DNA of 64,000 nt from Halictus rubicundus. Taxonomy: Eukaryota; Arthropoda; Insecta; Hymenoptera; Halictidae. Positions within the stretch are counted from its first letter, which is position 1. Each line of letters begins with the position of its first letter. The stretch covers positions 7,288,310 through 7,352,309 of the forward strand of contig NC_135152.1 of NCBI RefSeq assembly GCF_050948215.1, given 5' to 3'. Position numbers and translations under genes: made by a program. The notes under the pieces are model-generated. The model worked only from the letters and a program-made list of their open reading frames with translations, was not told the DNA's origin and made no database searches. Positions 22,542 through 36,400 of the stretch are shown piece by piece.

Positions 22542-24155
22542 ATGGCAAAGACAGAAGTAGCCGAAAGTGCAGGAACTAGTTGGGAACCACTACGACTGAC
22601 ACACATCAAACCATCGTTCAACGGTCAAGAAGCGGCTCTCGCGGCTCGTCAGGATTTATGGCACAAATTCATTCTTTATGGTGTAGGAAAGTACAAAGCA
22701 ACAGATGTCATGAAGAAGATCATCACTGCCTGCGATCCTGAGATCATACTGCCTGCTAGGTACAAAGAGGAGAGCCCCAACAAAAGTCACTTTCTGGCAA
22801 AGTGTAGTGCCAATGCCATAGAAAATCTTGTGAAGCAAGGTTTATGCGTGAGTTTGCAGAATGGGCAAGAGTTACGCATCGACATTGTATTGGGATTCAT
22901 GGATTCTCAAGAATTACCAATAAATCCTAATAGAGTCATTACTCAAGCGCTGTATTTTAGGTACGAACCCACGAAAAAGGTGTTGAATCTCGATGACTTT
23001 GAAAATGAGAAATCATTGGGTCTCATATTTTGCCCTATATCTTTACCCAAAGTATTACAGTCCGTTTTAAGATGCAGCAGAATGGGAATCTTGAACACAA
23101 ACCGTGATTCGAGACTGCCCATTCGTGAGCTGAGCTTGAAGTATAACAAAATCACAGCTATCATCTTGTTCGAGAAATTCTTCAATTATCACTTAACCAA
23201 GCTAGACCTGAGGTACAATTACATCAAAGAGCTGGACCATTTGCGATACTTCAGCGAGTTCAAGATAAGCGAGCTCTGGCTAGATGGAAATCCACTATGT
23301 GTAAAGTATAACAAGTGTCAGGATTACATTCAAGCTGTGAAAAGCGTATTTCCTCATCTGCAGAAATTGGATGGGATTGTTATAGACACAGAGCAAAAAT
23401 TCATTCCACACGTACAGATCAATTACCTGAGAGACGGATCTAAAACTTGCTTGATCAAACAGTTTGTGAAGCACTATTTCACGTTGTACGATCAGGACGA
23501 TAGGCAAGTGATGAATGGACTGTACGACAGGGACGCGCTTTATTCAATGACTCTTGGGCCACTGACGAACTATGTCCACAAGCAAGTAATTAAAACGTTC
23601 GCTACAAACAGAAACTTGTTGAAGTTTGTCGATTATGCGAAGTGTCAAGAATTTTTACTGCGAGGTCCCGAGAAGATCATTTCTGCTCTAAAGAATCAGC
23701 CGCCCACGATACACAATTTTAAATCTTTTCACGTCGACCTCTTATACGAAGAAGACAGTCATCTAGCCATCTCTGTCCAAGGCATGTTCTCTTTCAGAGA
23801 GATTCATTGCCCGCCGATGTTCTTCAACAAGACTTTTATCATTGTCCAGAAGGAAGACAATGAATATTGTATCACCAACGATCAATACTATTTGGATGGA
23901 TCACCCACTAACAGTAATCTATCGGGAAGCATCGAGGCAAGATTCGACTCCAAAGTTGTACCCAAATTCGACCCAACAGTGTTCAGTGTTTCCGAGAAGG
24001 AACAATTGTTAACATTCTTGCACGAGCTGACTACAATGAACATGAACTTCTGCCACCAGTCCCTCGAAGAAGCTAATTGGGACATAAGGTCTGCTATTAC
24101 GACGTTCATGAACATGTACACCGTTAATAATGTACCACCGGAAGCGTTTATGTGA
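22542..24155 (+). CDS. NXF-family nuclear RNA export factor, intronless
   Basis: A single uninterrupted frame encodes 537 residues; the ATG at 22542 is the first in frame. The architecture is that of NXF1/TAP. It has an RNP-type domain starting WHKFILYGVGKYKATDVMKK (about 38-115) and leucine-rich repeats (about 145-290, with LSLKYNKI, LDLRYNYIKEL, LWLDGNPLC). An NTF2-like domain follows (about 300-460), where NXT1/p15 binds. It ends in a UBA-like TAP-C domain (about 480-537) with SLEEANWDIRSAI and terminal PPEAF, which binds FG nucleoporins. The long Arg-rich N-terminus of NXF1 is absent: only about 38 residues precede the RNP domain. NXF1 exports bulk mRNA; insects also have paralogues, including the piRNA-linked NXF2. 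Lack of introns and divergence suggest a paralogue, perhaps a retrocopy. An AATAAA lies at 24262-24267. Confidence 0.9.
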   Translation: MAKTEVAESAGTSWEPLRLTHIKPSFNGQEAALAARQDLWHKFILYGVGKYKATDVMKKIITACDPEIILPARYKEESPNKSHFLAKCSANAIENLVKQGLCVSLQNGQELRIDIVLGFMDSQELPINPNRVITQALYFRYEPTKKVLNLDDFENEKSLGLIFCPISLPKVLQSVLRCSRMGILNTNRDSRLPIRELSLKYNKITAIILFEKFFNYHLTKLDLRYNYIKELDHLRYFSEFKISELWLDGNPLCVKYNKCQDYIQAVKSVFPHLQKLDGIVIDTEQKFIPHVQINYLRDGSKTCLIKQFVKHYFTLYDQDDRQVMNGLYDRDALYSMTLGPLTNYVHKQVIKTFATNRNLLKFVDYAKCQEFLLRGPEKIISALKNQPPTIHNFKSFHVDLLYEEDSHLAISVQGMFSFREIHCPPMFFNKTFIIVQKEDNEYCITNDQYYLDGSPTNSNLSGSIEARFDSKVVPKFDPTVFSVSEKEQLLTFLHELTTMNMNFCHQSLEEANWDIRSAITTFMNMYTVNNVPPEAFM

Positions 24156-24543
24156 TCCACCAGTATTTTATAGTTCAGTGCATAATATGTATTATATATA
24201 TCCGTGTTTATAGCGTAAGGAAAGTGATGCTGGGTACAGAGCTTGAAGAACCGTTATTCTGAATAAATTTTACAAAGAACAGAAATTTTGAATTGTTGTC
24301 TGTTTTGGTGACTTCAAGCTCTGCTACAAATATGTATATACATAAGTGAATGCATTAGGATTAAAGAATGAAGATGAAATGAGGGCGAAATGAAGTTTTA
24401 TTATACGTAGCATAATATTTGATATCGTCTGTAATGCTGTGTACCTACGATTCTTCGAAGAAAAAATAAATGCAATGACCCGCGTTTTATTAAAAATTAT
24501 TAACTTTATTTTATACAATATAAAAATTACAATTTCCATGATA
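24156..24543. other. Convergent 3' region of NXF and IntS1
   Basis: The stop codons of the two genes face each other about 390 bases apart. AATAAA at 24262-24267 serves the plus-strand gene. TTTATT at 24505-24510 (AATAAA on the minus strand), 34 bases past the IntS1 stop, serves the other. Transcript ends probably do not need to overlap. Confidence 0.55.
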
Positions 24544-27500
24544 CTAACAGCCTTGCTGTGTATTCAACAGGGTAATGGTCTTACTTATATACGGCGTAGT
24601 ATTCACATTCGAATTCACTCCTAATTCGAACACCTTCTGCATCAATGGTAGAGCATGCTCTGGAACGAAATGCGATTGATTAGAACACAGTGAGCAACAA
24701 ATGAAAGTTCAATTGCTGATAAGTTTACCTTGCATGCAAAGTACAATTTCTGGTAACTTTTCTAGAGCAGACATTAACACATCAGCTCTAGGGCTGTCCA
24801 GACATCTCTGAAAGGCGGATAAAATGTTTGCGTTCGTTGCTGGACGATACTTCAGTGCTCTTGCCAGTAAGGTGTGAGCTAGAGTCCTTATGTTACCCTG
24901 AGGAGATACCAGTAGTTCGGCTATGTTGTCTGTGATCGGTTCTAGGACCGAAGGCTTTCGAGACGACAAGTGCTCGATTTCCTGAAGAGCATTGAACACG
25001 TCTGAAATGAGAGCACGAGTGTGTTTGTAAATTCTTCATTGAAGTTCAAATTAACCCTTAGCACTCGAGTGGTGACTCTGAGTTCAGTATTGTACGTGTA
25101 AATTGCACCAGTTTTGTATGCATAAAATGAAAAAATTGGAACTTCTCTAAGTCGGATGAAATATTTGGTTTTCGAGTCCAAATAGTGCAAAGAGTTAAAA
25201 GAAAGTGACTTTGTTGGAAAAATGTTGTTTGAACTGAGACACTTTGTAGCGTGAAAAAACGGTGTACCATCGCCGTGCATCTTGCCCAGAGTAGACAGCA
25301 ACGAGGACCAATGCTGAGGAACTATGGTCTCCGTTGGTGGCGGTGTAGGAGGCACAGTGATCAGAACTTCCTCCACATCTTCCCCTTCCCTTGGCACCGG
25401 GATGCCTGATACAAGTGTACGAAGTGTAACTAGATTCGGATAGTGCACCTGTAATTCACTACATGTAAGTGTAAGCTGACGTCTGAAGTTCGATGTAGGA
25501 AACCAAGGGCACCGAATACTTACTGAAGAGGCTGAGCGTGTTTCTGCAAGTACTTCAATGCCTTTTGAGGATCGTACGAGATGTACGACTGCAGGAGTGT
25601 GATGAATCTGTTCAGGAGCGGTATGATCTCTTTTATCGGGCCGTAATTCTGCGGAGAAAATGAGTCAGTTGTTTGACATGAATTGTACAGGTGATTCAAA
25701 GTACCTGGAAGCATTGGAAGTAGTTCTCCAACGTGTCTTCCAAAGCAGCTCGATGCTCTTCCCTAAACAAATGCGGTTGCAGCAATTCAAGCAGACCCAT
25801 TATTTGCGTAAAAAGATTCAAATGATGACCGGAACGGAATTGACCGAAGTCTAAGTAGCATCTGCCCATTAAAGATGACGCTAGCATTGGAAGCTGGCGC
25901 AACACTAGGATCGGATGAACGGCGGCCATTTTTCTAGCGCACATTTCGAACTCTTGGGACCTGGAATTCCAAGATTTTTGCCTGGGCGTCGCTGCCAAAG
26001 CTGTTAGCAAAGAGTGGCTCATGCAGTCCAGCACAGAACCGGTCCAGGCTGTAATCTTCGCTCCCTCGACGAACTTTTTCGTTTGGAAGGTGTCTAGGTA
26101 ACAGATCACCTTGGGTATCTTCATGTACATGTGTAACAAGAATTGATGCGCCATGTCGGACTCCACACTAAAAGATTATAACATAGGATTGGTTGTAGCG
26201 TGTGAAACAGAAAGGGAGATGGTAGATGAAACACATCGCATACTCTGGATCATTCATCATACGATCAGCCAAATATCTGACAACACTGGATACCAAAAGG
26301 TCGTCTGTTGAGATGCAATGCAACAACAAATCCAAACGAGAATCCATCCTGGCTAACGCGCTCGTTCTACTGTTGCTATTACAAGTGATTACAGCTTCTG
26401 CGACTATGTACGCCACGAGAGTCAACAACTGTTTCTCGTGCAATAGTAAAATATCTTCCGGGACATAGTGCTTCGGCGTGAATTTGTCTCTGCCTTGCCA
26501 CAGCTTCGGATTGCACGTTAGAGCCCACAGAAAATCTAACACAGCCGTTGGGTCGTACCTGGAATTACAACAATTTCTTCACTGCATGATTCCATGTTAT
26601 ATCGATAAACTGTGGATCTCAAAATAAAAAAAATTGTTTGCATCAATTGTAAGAAACAGGGACTGAAGAGAATTTTTTTCTTGCTTTATTGATTTGAATA
26701 AATTGATATTCTTTAGAGGAGGTTTCTTTAGAATTAGAAAGTTTAAAAAGAATTATAATTATAGATTAGAACACCTCAAATTCTTTTAACCTGTCCGCTG
26801 CTTTAAAGTGTAAATCCGCAGCCTATACACAGAATACTTCAAGTGTCCAACAACTTACCCATCGTCACATTTGTCTAACAAGTGTCCAACGCACTTGTGC
26901 AAGGTAGCCCAGCTCGCTCTGTGCGTTAACAGGGTCAACAAGTAGGGCCTGAAGGAGTGCGAACTAACTACGTTATTGTCAACTTTCATTTGTATCTTCG
27001 TCTTCCCGAAAAGAAGCTTCATCTGCAGATTGGGACAAGTACCGATCAACTCTGGTTCCACGGAAGCCAGCCAGTCGATTAATAACCCTGTTCTCGGCTT
27101 CCTAACACCTTCATTACTATCATTCACCAGCAACCTTGCCATAGCTTCGACAAGCACATCGGTCTTCTGCTGTTTGAAGCAAATATCCAACAATTTTCGT
27201 CCCACAGCTTCGAGATTCACAGGATCCGTGGTTTCCAAAATGGATCCAAGGTCGCGAGTCTGCATCAGCATAGTTAACTCCATGCTCTTCGGCGTCTTGG
27301 TCAATTGTACATTAGCGAAGTCTCTTAGTATAGAAAGAACCGGCGCTTTCACGTCCCCTATCAGCTGTATCAAGTTCAAACACATGTTGCGAGTCAGTTC
27401 CACGACCTGTTTGGACGTGGACGATTTTTTCAAGGGCAGCAGGATAATTCTCATCAAGGTGCACGAGTACTGCGGCATGTGAACGAGCGAAGCCAAGAAC

Positions 27501-30500
27501 TGCTTCACCTGCATCGAGCTTAGAACGCTGCAGATGTGCTGTATGGCTAAAACAACAGCACCGCTTTCTTTCGAAGACTTCTGCAGGTCCTTCGCTAGGG
27601 TTTTGTGCAAGCGACGATACGCGTCCAACTTCTGGCTCATCGATATGTTCTCTATGAACAGCCTGTTAATCAAATGAGGAACATCCGTCTTCACTGAGCA
27701 CTGGATGACAGACTGTTTCTGGACCATAGCACTGGGAGGCAGAGGTTCCTGCAGTTGTCCTATGGTCACCGGGTTCTCATCGGGTAATTGAGGCTCCATC
27801 AGCTGCAGGACCTGCACGAATACTAGTCCGCCGGTGGCTCCTCTTCTGTGTTGCACTTCCACCAACTGTGCCATGTATGTTTTGTCGAGCACAGCCTCTC
27901 CGACCGAGTCGGGATCAATCTGCACCCCTGTGTCCAGGGTGTGCAGTAACTTGCTCATCGAAGGCACTGGTATTCCGAAGCTCTGGATGAACAGGACTAG
28001 CTGCTGGGGCTCCAGGTCCTTCAGAGCTGCGTCCACGAGGCGCGGCACGTTGCTCCTGATCATCCTCAGCTTCAGCCAATCAGGTATCAGCAAAGCCTCT
28101 TCGCTGGTGTCGACTAAAAAGGCTTTTGGAGGCTCTGCGTTCAATGGGAACCAAGTCTCGAGGAGAACGTTGAACAAAACGTCGTCGTCGAAAGAATCGT
28201 ATGTCAGCAGAATTATCATAGCGTGTACGACGAGAATGTGCATCGTGCATTCCTCTCCTGAGCTCCATTGGACTAGGATCTGGTCCTGGCTCTCTGACCA
28301 CGTGTACTCTTCCCCTCTAGGTGACCGAGCCTTCTCTAAATAATTGCAGAAAATCGCCATGAAAGCGTGCAGGGTTTGCTTGGATTGTGGATTGTCGCAT
28401 TCTGGCTGAGGCAAGATGGCTGCTATGATCGTGCTCCTCTCAACTACCAGCTGAGAGATTTCGTTCGCGAGATCTGTTAGCTCTGGCAGCTCGTCGTCGG
28501 TGGTGTGGGCTGAGAGGTACGAAATGTAGGCGTGAACGAGATCAGGATTGTTTTCCACTTGGCAAGCGCCCCGAAGAGCTGTGGAGACCAAGGTCCTCAC
28601 CGATAGGAAGTGCGGAATGGATGGAAGCTTGCGGACTAGCCAGAGTTCCCTGGAAGAAACTATGCTTTAGTTTTGAGCGCAGCAGGCTATGCCAAATAGT
28701 CTTACAAACTGTTTCCCTAAATTCTATGATTTTGAATTGAGTCGATAGTAAAAATCGAAAACATTTCAGAACGGAAGAAATAGAGTGAATCATTGGAACC
28801 GTGTTCACCCTACAACTCTTATGAAGGGTACCCTGAAATTAGCTGGGTTATCTTTGGGGGCTCTATCGAATGGTACGATGAAAGATCTTACTTCTCATTT
28901 TCCGGATCGATGTCCATGGGCTCCTCCTCGGTAGGTATAGATCCCAAAACCATTTTCAAACCAGTAATCGCTTGTAGACGGCTGTTAGTCTGCTGGCTGC
29001 TCAATCTTCTCAAAAAGTACTCTAACACTTCGTAAGCGTGTTGTCGGTCCTGATCAGGGTCAGTCAGCAGCATCTGAAGGTGAGCCAGCAACTGTTGTTG
29101 CCTCGGTTGTTTCTCCACCGCTTGGGTGCTAGTGGACAACAAAAACTCGCAGAGGCATTGCACAGGCAATTGACTAAGAGACCCTTCGCTACTTTGTACA
29201 AGATCTGCCAGCCAAGGCATGCTCTGAGAGGAACTTTGCTGTTGCCTCTGAATTATGTCCAACAGGAAGTCCGGTTTCCGGGACCGGCAGAGTAGGTGTC
29301 CCAATCTGTGGGACACGTTCAACGATTGTATTTGTTCTAACACCGCTGGAGGCGGTCTCCTTGCGATGCCAGTCGGCTCCATGGTGATTAATTGCGATAA
29401 TAGCAAACTGTTCTGCTCGGATATTTGTATTCTTGTCGAAGCAGCCGCTAAATGGGACTCGTACTCGAGGATCTCTTGCTTCTCGATCGCTTCCACTTGC
29501 AGCTCCTTTGAGCGCTCTTGTTCTATCACTTCTGGTAGAGCCATCGTTGGTGGAGGGTACGAGAAGTGACTGGAAAATATGGTGTCTAAGTACCGGAAAA
29601 TGGAAAACTTCTTAAATTGAACACTAACGTAGACATATTCTCGTTATTTTTGTAAAGTAATGTAAAACAGTCACTTTTAGTGCTCCGTAAGCCTAGTGTT
29701 AATTATGAATTTACTTAGTGATACACATTTCCATGAGAGTTCTTAGAATGGGGTACCGCTTCCATGCGACTGCACCAATAGCAGACGGATTGTGAGCAGC
29801 TAGTACCAATAACATAATCCATCCTTTCCAGTATAAATTCGATATCGCCAGTGTTGGTGGTACATAACTGTAGAAACAGAAACAAGTAATTTACGAAGCT
29901 GTTGCGCATGCATATCGTCGGACTTGAAAATGTGTAGAGTACTTTGATGGTATATTTATAGTTCCAGGAGGCTGGTAGACGCACAGATTAAAGATAAGTT
30001 CAATTATATCTAATTTATCTAATTGCAAAGTCGGAAAACTCTCAGACGAATTGGCCGCCGCTCTCCGTATCAGTTGGTCCACCAAATCCAGCGTTTCCGA
30101 ATGAGTGATACCGTTATCCTGAAACATGAAACCTCTACAACACCCTGTACTTATGGAAAAATAAAATCAAAGCATTCTAAATACCCACTTTCGAGTAACC
30201 AATTAATAGCAGTCTCAATAACGTATTTTGCAGCAGCGGTACATCAGAAATCAGTCGTAGATAAAACACTCTATCCGACTCAGGAGGCCAATTGTCTAAT
30301 TTGTAATATTGCTCCGGCGATTCGAGCATTAATATTTTATGCAAAGCATGAAGAAGCTCGTTTCTACCAATAGCATACATCTGCGGTGCCAAGTTTTGCA
30401 GCCACATCACGGCTTCGAACTGGATGGTCGCTACCATGTTCTGGAATTGATGTAACAATGCTATGTCCTTCTTGTCGCCTCTTTGTGCGAGTGCTGCAGC

Positions 30501-32352
30501 TTCTTTGACTTGTGGACTGATGGCTAGCAACATGCACAGGCACAGTAAGTCCGCGATGGACATGAAGACTCGTTCTTTGAACTCGAAGTTGAGCAACTGT
30601 TGCGCTATGTCTTGTCTCTCGGCCATCATGGTGCGAGCGAAGGTAATTAAATTGATATCGTGTCTGCAGACGCGTACTATTTCCCTGAGCAAGGCTCGCA
30701 GAGGCCTAAGATAGTCCTCGCGGTTCATCAATAAATCCTGGAATATTTCCGCGAGCAGCTTGGCGGACTGTTCTGGCAAAGTTTGGAACATTACGCCCAG
30801 CATTGGCATGTTATTTGGATTCCTCGCGTTCGACAATTCGTTATAAATAGTGTGCTTCAAAATGGTGGCCAGGTTCTCCGGATGCAGACCGATTAGCTCT
30901 TTCACGCCGTTCAAGTACAAATTAATTACAGCCTTGGTCTTCAGTCGCATCTTCACTAATTGACTTATAACTTCCACGTCCCGCTGCGTGTGGGAAGTGC
31001 AGTTGTAACAGATGTAGCTGAGCAACTCCTGAGCGGGTCTCATCAGTTTAGGATTGTGCAGCCACATCTCCAGTCTCGGGACAGCTATGTTTCGAATCTC
31101 TACGAATCCGCAGGCTGAGGACAGCAGCCTGAGGAAGTTTTTCGTAATTGACTCCGGTTGCCTTCTGTTCAGCTGTTCCTTTATAGCTTCAAGCACGATG
31201 AATTCTATATTTTCTATACAAAGAGCATATCTAGGAGTCACGGGGAAGTCTATCTTCTCCTTGTCACCGGGAAACTGTGCTGACGAGGAATTTGGGTCTT
31301 CGTCGTCTATCGTAGAGGGACTGTGGCAATCGCGTGGCGTTAAAACGGACAGTTCCGGTTGCAGAACGCTTTTTGGTGGATGCCGCGTGTTGAAGCCCGT
31401 TAAAATATTGTCCACGAAGCCTTTGCACTCTTCGTGGTCGATCCATACTCTCTCCCCAAGAGCATCCTCGATGTATAACTGTAAGCAAAGTAAGAATTAG
31501 TTTAAACTCACTTTAAAGTCGAAGTTAAATATATGAGTTAGTACAAAAGTTCGTGATTTCGTATTAAAATACACGGAATCGGGCTCGAACTTTTGCGCTG
31601 ACCTAATGTCTTTCTTATGACAACCTTAACGAAAATTTCTGGCCAATTTCTCTTTTCGTGGAATCCCTTCATTAATAAATTAGCAGCGAGTAGGGGAACC
31701 AATGGGTTCCCCTTGGATTTGTAATTGTGTGCCTGGTCTCGTTTCAGCAAGGACGATAGTGCGTGTAATATACAGTCGTGTGAAAAAATAGACGCGCGAA
31801 TTTTCGCTAGATACAATAATCCCATGTAGATCAACGTGTCCGGCTTCCATTTCTGGTTCTTCAGGGTCTTTATGGCGCCGCAAATGATGCCTATAACTTT
31901 GTCTCCCTCATCGTTGTCGTTTGCTTCTAGAACCATTGGAACAAAGTCAGCTGGATCGCTGTCTATGGCTACCAGTTCCCAAGCTTCCGCGCTGGAAAAC
32001 GGTGGCCTCGGATGGGAGACATGAGTTGCAAGCTTCTGTTTCTTCGGTGGAATGTACTGAAATGACTGAAGCGATGGTGCCTCTTTCTTCCTATCATTGC
32101 CTATAATGTGTAAATAATAGAGCTAATGATTTATTGCTTAATCTTTTCTGGAGAGATTATTATATTAAATGTATGCTTTCTTTTACCAGAAGTAGAGGAG
32201 CTAGTACTCGGTTTAGAATGAATAACCCCTGGTCTTTTAGCATCGGAGCTTTCACTACGGGATCCTTTAGATCCAAGTGCAAACAAGTCCGCAGGATGTT
32301 GAGCTATTTTACTCTTCGCGCCTCTACCAATTCCTGCTTTTCCACGGTCCAT
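24544..32352 (-). CDS. IntS1: Integrator complex subunit 1
   Basis: Thirteen exons read leftwards: 32352-32187, 32100-31625, 31478-30189, 30118-29943, 29867-29715, 29569-28892, 28649-26859, 26558-26244, 26167-25705, 25648-25524, 25458-25268, 25001-24729 and 24659-24544. The phases close exactly to 2070 residues, close to fly and human IntS1. IntS1 is the largest scaffold subunit of the Integrator, which cleaves snRNA 3' ends and attenuates paused Pol II transcription. Diagnostic stretches include DLFALGSKG at the N-terminus, NNWPEIFVK-like KRNWPEIFVK, LGERVWID, KEQLNRRQPES, RLEMWLHNPKLMRPAQELL, and a terminal EHALPLMQKVFELG. Much of the rest is helical-repeat-like and the N-terminal about 130 residues are Ser/Lys-rich and probably disordered. 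The acceptor of the eleventh exon is TAG rather than the nearby CAG, because only TAG keeps the frame. A MITE lies in intron 7. Confidence 0.96.
26606..26825. mobile_element. hAT-type MITE (TAGACTGCGG family) in IntS1 intron 7
   Basis: TAAACTGTGGATCTC at the left and GTAAATCCGCAGCCTA at the right are inverted family termini. The interior carries the family words CAAAATAAAAA and TCAATTGTAAGAAACAG. Flanking 8-mers TATATCGA and TACACAGA match at 5 of 8 positions. The element fills most of the 300-bp intron. Confidence 0.6.
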
Positions 32353-33435
32353 TATAACTTCGATCTATCCTGAATTCAGAAATAAGAAATAATTAACCAA
32401 GCACTAAAAGTACCTGTTTTGTACAGCTTTGTAAAAATGACGATATTGTATTATTATTCTAATTTTGTTAAATATTTATTACAATGTGTATCCGAATGCA
32501 ATAATTCGAAAGATGCATTAACATAACAACGAAAGAGTATTTATAATTTCAATGATTGTAAAATAAGAGTCTGGAACCAGTCATTTTGACTCAGTAATTT
32601 TACTTTCAATAATTAGAACTACTATTTGATTCGTTTAAATCACGTACATGATGATTAAGTATATGATTAAGTATATTAAATATTTAAATCTATGAAGGAT
32701 TGTTTGTAAAACGGTAAAACGAAAAATGTTTTGTATTACGTTCTAACCTATTCAACATTTATAAAGACGATTTCCGGGAGGCGATCTTCTGAAAAGTATT
32801 TCTAACATCGTACATTGTTGGTGACATCAGTTCTATAAATGACTTAATACAGCTGACAATGGAGATGTGACAATAGATTCATATGTCAGCAAATTATAGT
32901 TTTATAAACACTGCGTTTCGTTCGGCATCGGTAGCAGTAGCAGAGGCAGTAGCAGACATCGCTCCTGATGTCACCGACATCGCTTACTTCGAGATTCGAT
33001 AGATTGAAGTTGGTAATCGATTACTGCCAACTAGAAATTGGAATACCATCGACTATGGAGAACCAAGAAATTAATTTTAATTGTAACTATTACAAACTTA
33101 ATATTGTAATTATTTAATTGTAATTATTATAAACTTAATTGTGTTCTTCTTTCTCCACCGTGGACATGAATATTTGATACTAGAATTAAATTAATATCTT
33201 CGAAAATTTCAGGAACAGCAAAGGAAGCGAAGGATTTAACATAATTGATAATGAAACGAATTCTCGTTGTCTTGAACAAATTAAATAGTTCCATCATCGT
33301 CATGAAAGTATACTTGCAATTAATGGCGCTTTTAAATCATCGGCGCTGCGAGCCATTAAGATTAAAAGCTCACGAGACGTTCAGTCTATTCCACGTCTCA
33401 TTCATGGTCCTACATTGTTTGGTTTCCTCTCGAAA
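32353..33435. other. Bidirectional upstream region of IntS1 and MetAP2
   Basis: This 1.1-kb region separates two head-to-head housekeeping genes and should hold both promoters and 5' UTRs. A short repeat of GTAGCAG units lies at about 32930-32955. I see no other reading frame worth calling and no clear core promoter motif. Confidence 0.45.
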
Positions 33436-36400
33436 ATGGCTGCCGTATTGGACGAAGTCGGCAAATCTGCCGAAAAACTGGTAGACGAGGTAAAAGACGA
33501 GATTGTCGACAAAGGAGATGAAGCTGGCGCAGTGGAGGCAGTGAAGAAAGGGAAAAAGAAGAAAAAGAAGAAGAAAGCTGGTGCGTTATTCAATTTATCG
33601 AATGGGTGTATCCTCGTCGTTCGAGCGTAGAGTTTAGCGCGTGTCATGTATTATTTCAGCGGATTCATCCGCGAAAGTAATACCATAAACGTCCAATATC
33701 CAGCAACTCACATGCACTGAATTATATTCTCTTACAATTTGTCAAATTCAAGCGATAGACCAACAAATACCAAACGGAAAAAGCGCGATTAAATTTGCTG
33801 AGATCGGCAAAGTGTGAAAGTCGCTACGCTCCTGGACTTCCTGTTATCTTTTATTTTTCAAGGACTCACCCGGTAATCTATTCATAAAACTTTTACAACA
33901 CCGTCGCCTATTCGTACATCCCGCGTAATATTTTTTTCCGAAAATTCTATTCTCACGTTATATCAATTATGTAATATTCGCCGAAAATAAATGCAGAAAA
34001 TGCGGGGATTCGCGAATACGATACGAGGAAGTAAACAACCACGATTAGATAAGAAATTGGGGTGAAGATAATCCTGGGCTTAATACTTAATTTGGACAAC
34101 ACCTATTAATAGACCACAGATTTTATGCATTTACGGCTAAAATGGGTAGGTGAAAAAGGGATTTAAGGCTTCAGTATCTCGTAATCAAAATTTTTACTTT
34201 GCACTAAGATTTGCAGTCTATATATTAATAATACCTCATTTGTCAAATGGGAGGAACATAGTGTCTAATTTTGAAAATTGTTGCGCCAGGAAATTCTGTA
34301 CAATTAATTATTTACATTGTTTTCAGGAGCTGGAGAAGCCAGCGCAGATGTTCCAGAAGGAGGAGAAGAGGACAATGCAAAAGAGAATAATGCAGCCAAT
34401 GCAGAAGGTGTAGTTTCTTCAAAGAAATAATTAGAGAAATTGTTAAAAACGATTATAAAAAATATATTGTATTATACAGAAGCTGCTCCAGAAGCAACTC
34501 CAGAAGGGGCAGCAGAGGCTGGAGAGAATGATGGTGAAGCTGAGGAGACGAAGAAGAAGAAGAAGAAACGTAAGCCACGTGGCAAAGGAGGAGTCAAGCA
34601 GCAAACGGATCCTCCGACTGTCCCTGTGGCGGAGTTGTTCCCAGATGGGAATTTCCCGGTGGGACAGATAATGGAGCATCCTCCTGCAGCAGGAGTAGAC
34701 GATAGAATGGCGAAGGAGCGTTTTACTAGCGAGGAAGCGCGTGCATTCGATCGAATGAATAATGATGTTTACAATGACGCTAGACACGCGGCCGAAGCTC
34801 ACAGGCAAACAAGAAAGCACATTATGAACTGGGTATAGAACTACAAATCGCCAGAGCGACTAAAATTCTAATCCTCTCCTTTTGTTAACTCTATTTAAGA
34901 TCGCATGGACTACTGTTGGTTGTTAGTGGACTGCGGATTTTATGCATTTATGGGAACAACGGTGACATAAAAAATTGTGGGGCCATTCAAAGATTCTAAG
35001 AGTATTCCAGTATCTCCGACTTATTAAAATTATTAGAGGTGTGCGAAAATTTTCGGGTTCTCGCGCACCTCTAAAAATTATTAATAGAAAAAATACATTT
35101 TTATTGAGCCTCTGTTCCCTAGGATCAACTCACTCAGTTTTTATTTTGCATAAAAATCCGCAGTCTAGTCGTCAGAGACCATCTTAACATTTCAAGTTAC
35201 ATTAGTAGTAGCTGTTTATAAAGTTGAACATACTTTTATCCGATTCTGTTTTCTGTAGATCAAGCCAGGAATGACAATGATAGAGATCTGCAACGAGCTC
35301 GAAGACACAGCTAGGAAGCTAATTGGTGAGAACGGTCTGAAAGCTGGCTTAGCTTTTCCGACCGGTTGCTCCAGAAATCACTGTGCAGCTCACTATACTC
35401 CAAACTCCGGTGATCCGACCGTTTTGGAATACGATGATGTAACCAAGATCGATTTTGGTACACACATAAACGGTCAGATCATCGATTGCGCGTTTACCGT
35501 CACGTTCAACCCGAAATACGACAAGTTGATCGAGGCGGTACGCGACGCTACAAACACTGGAATCCGGGCAGCTGGGATCGACGTCCAGCTCTGCGACGTC
35601 GGTGCCGAGATCCAAGAAGTTATGGAGTCTTATGAGATCGAACTGAATGGGAAAACTCATCAGGTACGATCGTCCGATCGCTTATCCGCTTCACAGTCCC
35701 TGGGACACTTATCATTCTCCAAATTTTTCGCGGTAGCAGTAAACGGCCAGAGCGTAATTTAATAATAATTTTTATTAACTTTTAAAGCACGTATATATCC
35801 ATACATACGTATATTACGTATATACATATTGATACTTTGTGTATAATTTGTAAAATTATAAGTGGCCGTAACCTTTTGGACAGGGATCGTATCTGATAAA
35901 AATTGAGTCGCTATTGATAATATGATATCCACAGATAAAGTCCATTAGAAATCTGAATGGACACTCGATCGCCCCGTATTGCATTCATTCTGGTAAGACA
36001 GTGCCTATAGTTAGGGGTGGCGAAGCTACCAGAATGGAGGAGAACGAGTTCTATGCCATCGAAACGTTTGGATCGACTGGAAAGGGGATTGTGCACGATG
36101 ACATGGACTGTTCTCATTATATGAAGAGCTTCGATGCTTGTTTTGTACCGTTGAGATTACGAAGCAGCAAGTCTCTGTTGAACACTATCAACAAACACTT
36201 CAGTATGCATTTGTTTAGAGAGTTTGTCTGTTTGTGTCTTGCATGGAGAGATCGCAGAAAAATTGAGAAAACATGGTTGGATCTTTATATCGTCTCTAGA
36301 CTCCTCATTTTATGCATTTATAACAAAAATGAGTATGTGCAATTTAAAACTAAAAAGACTAGAGGACTTTAAGACTACTAACATATTATTTTCACTATAT

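Noticed and set aside
25439..25450. CAG acceptor just before GTGCACTATCC for the eleventh IntS1 exon
   Set aside because: It would put the exon in a frame with an early stop; the TAG acceptor ten bases upstream keeps the frame.
26976..28343. Long plus-strand open frames across IntS1
   Set aside because: They are antisense shadows of the large IntS1 exon 28649-26859.
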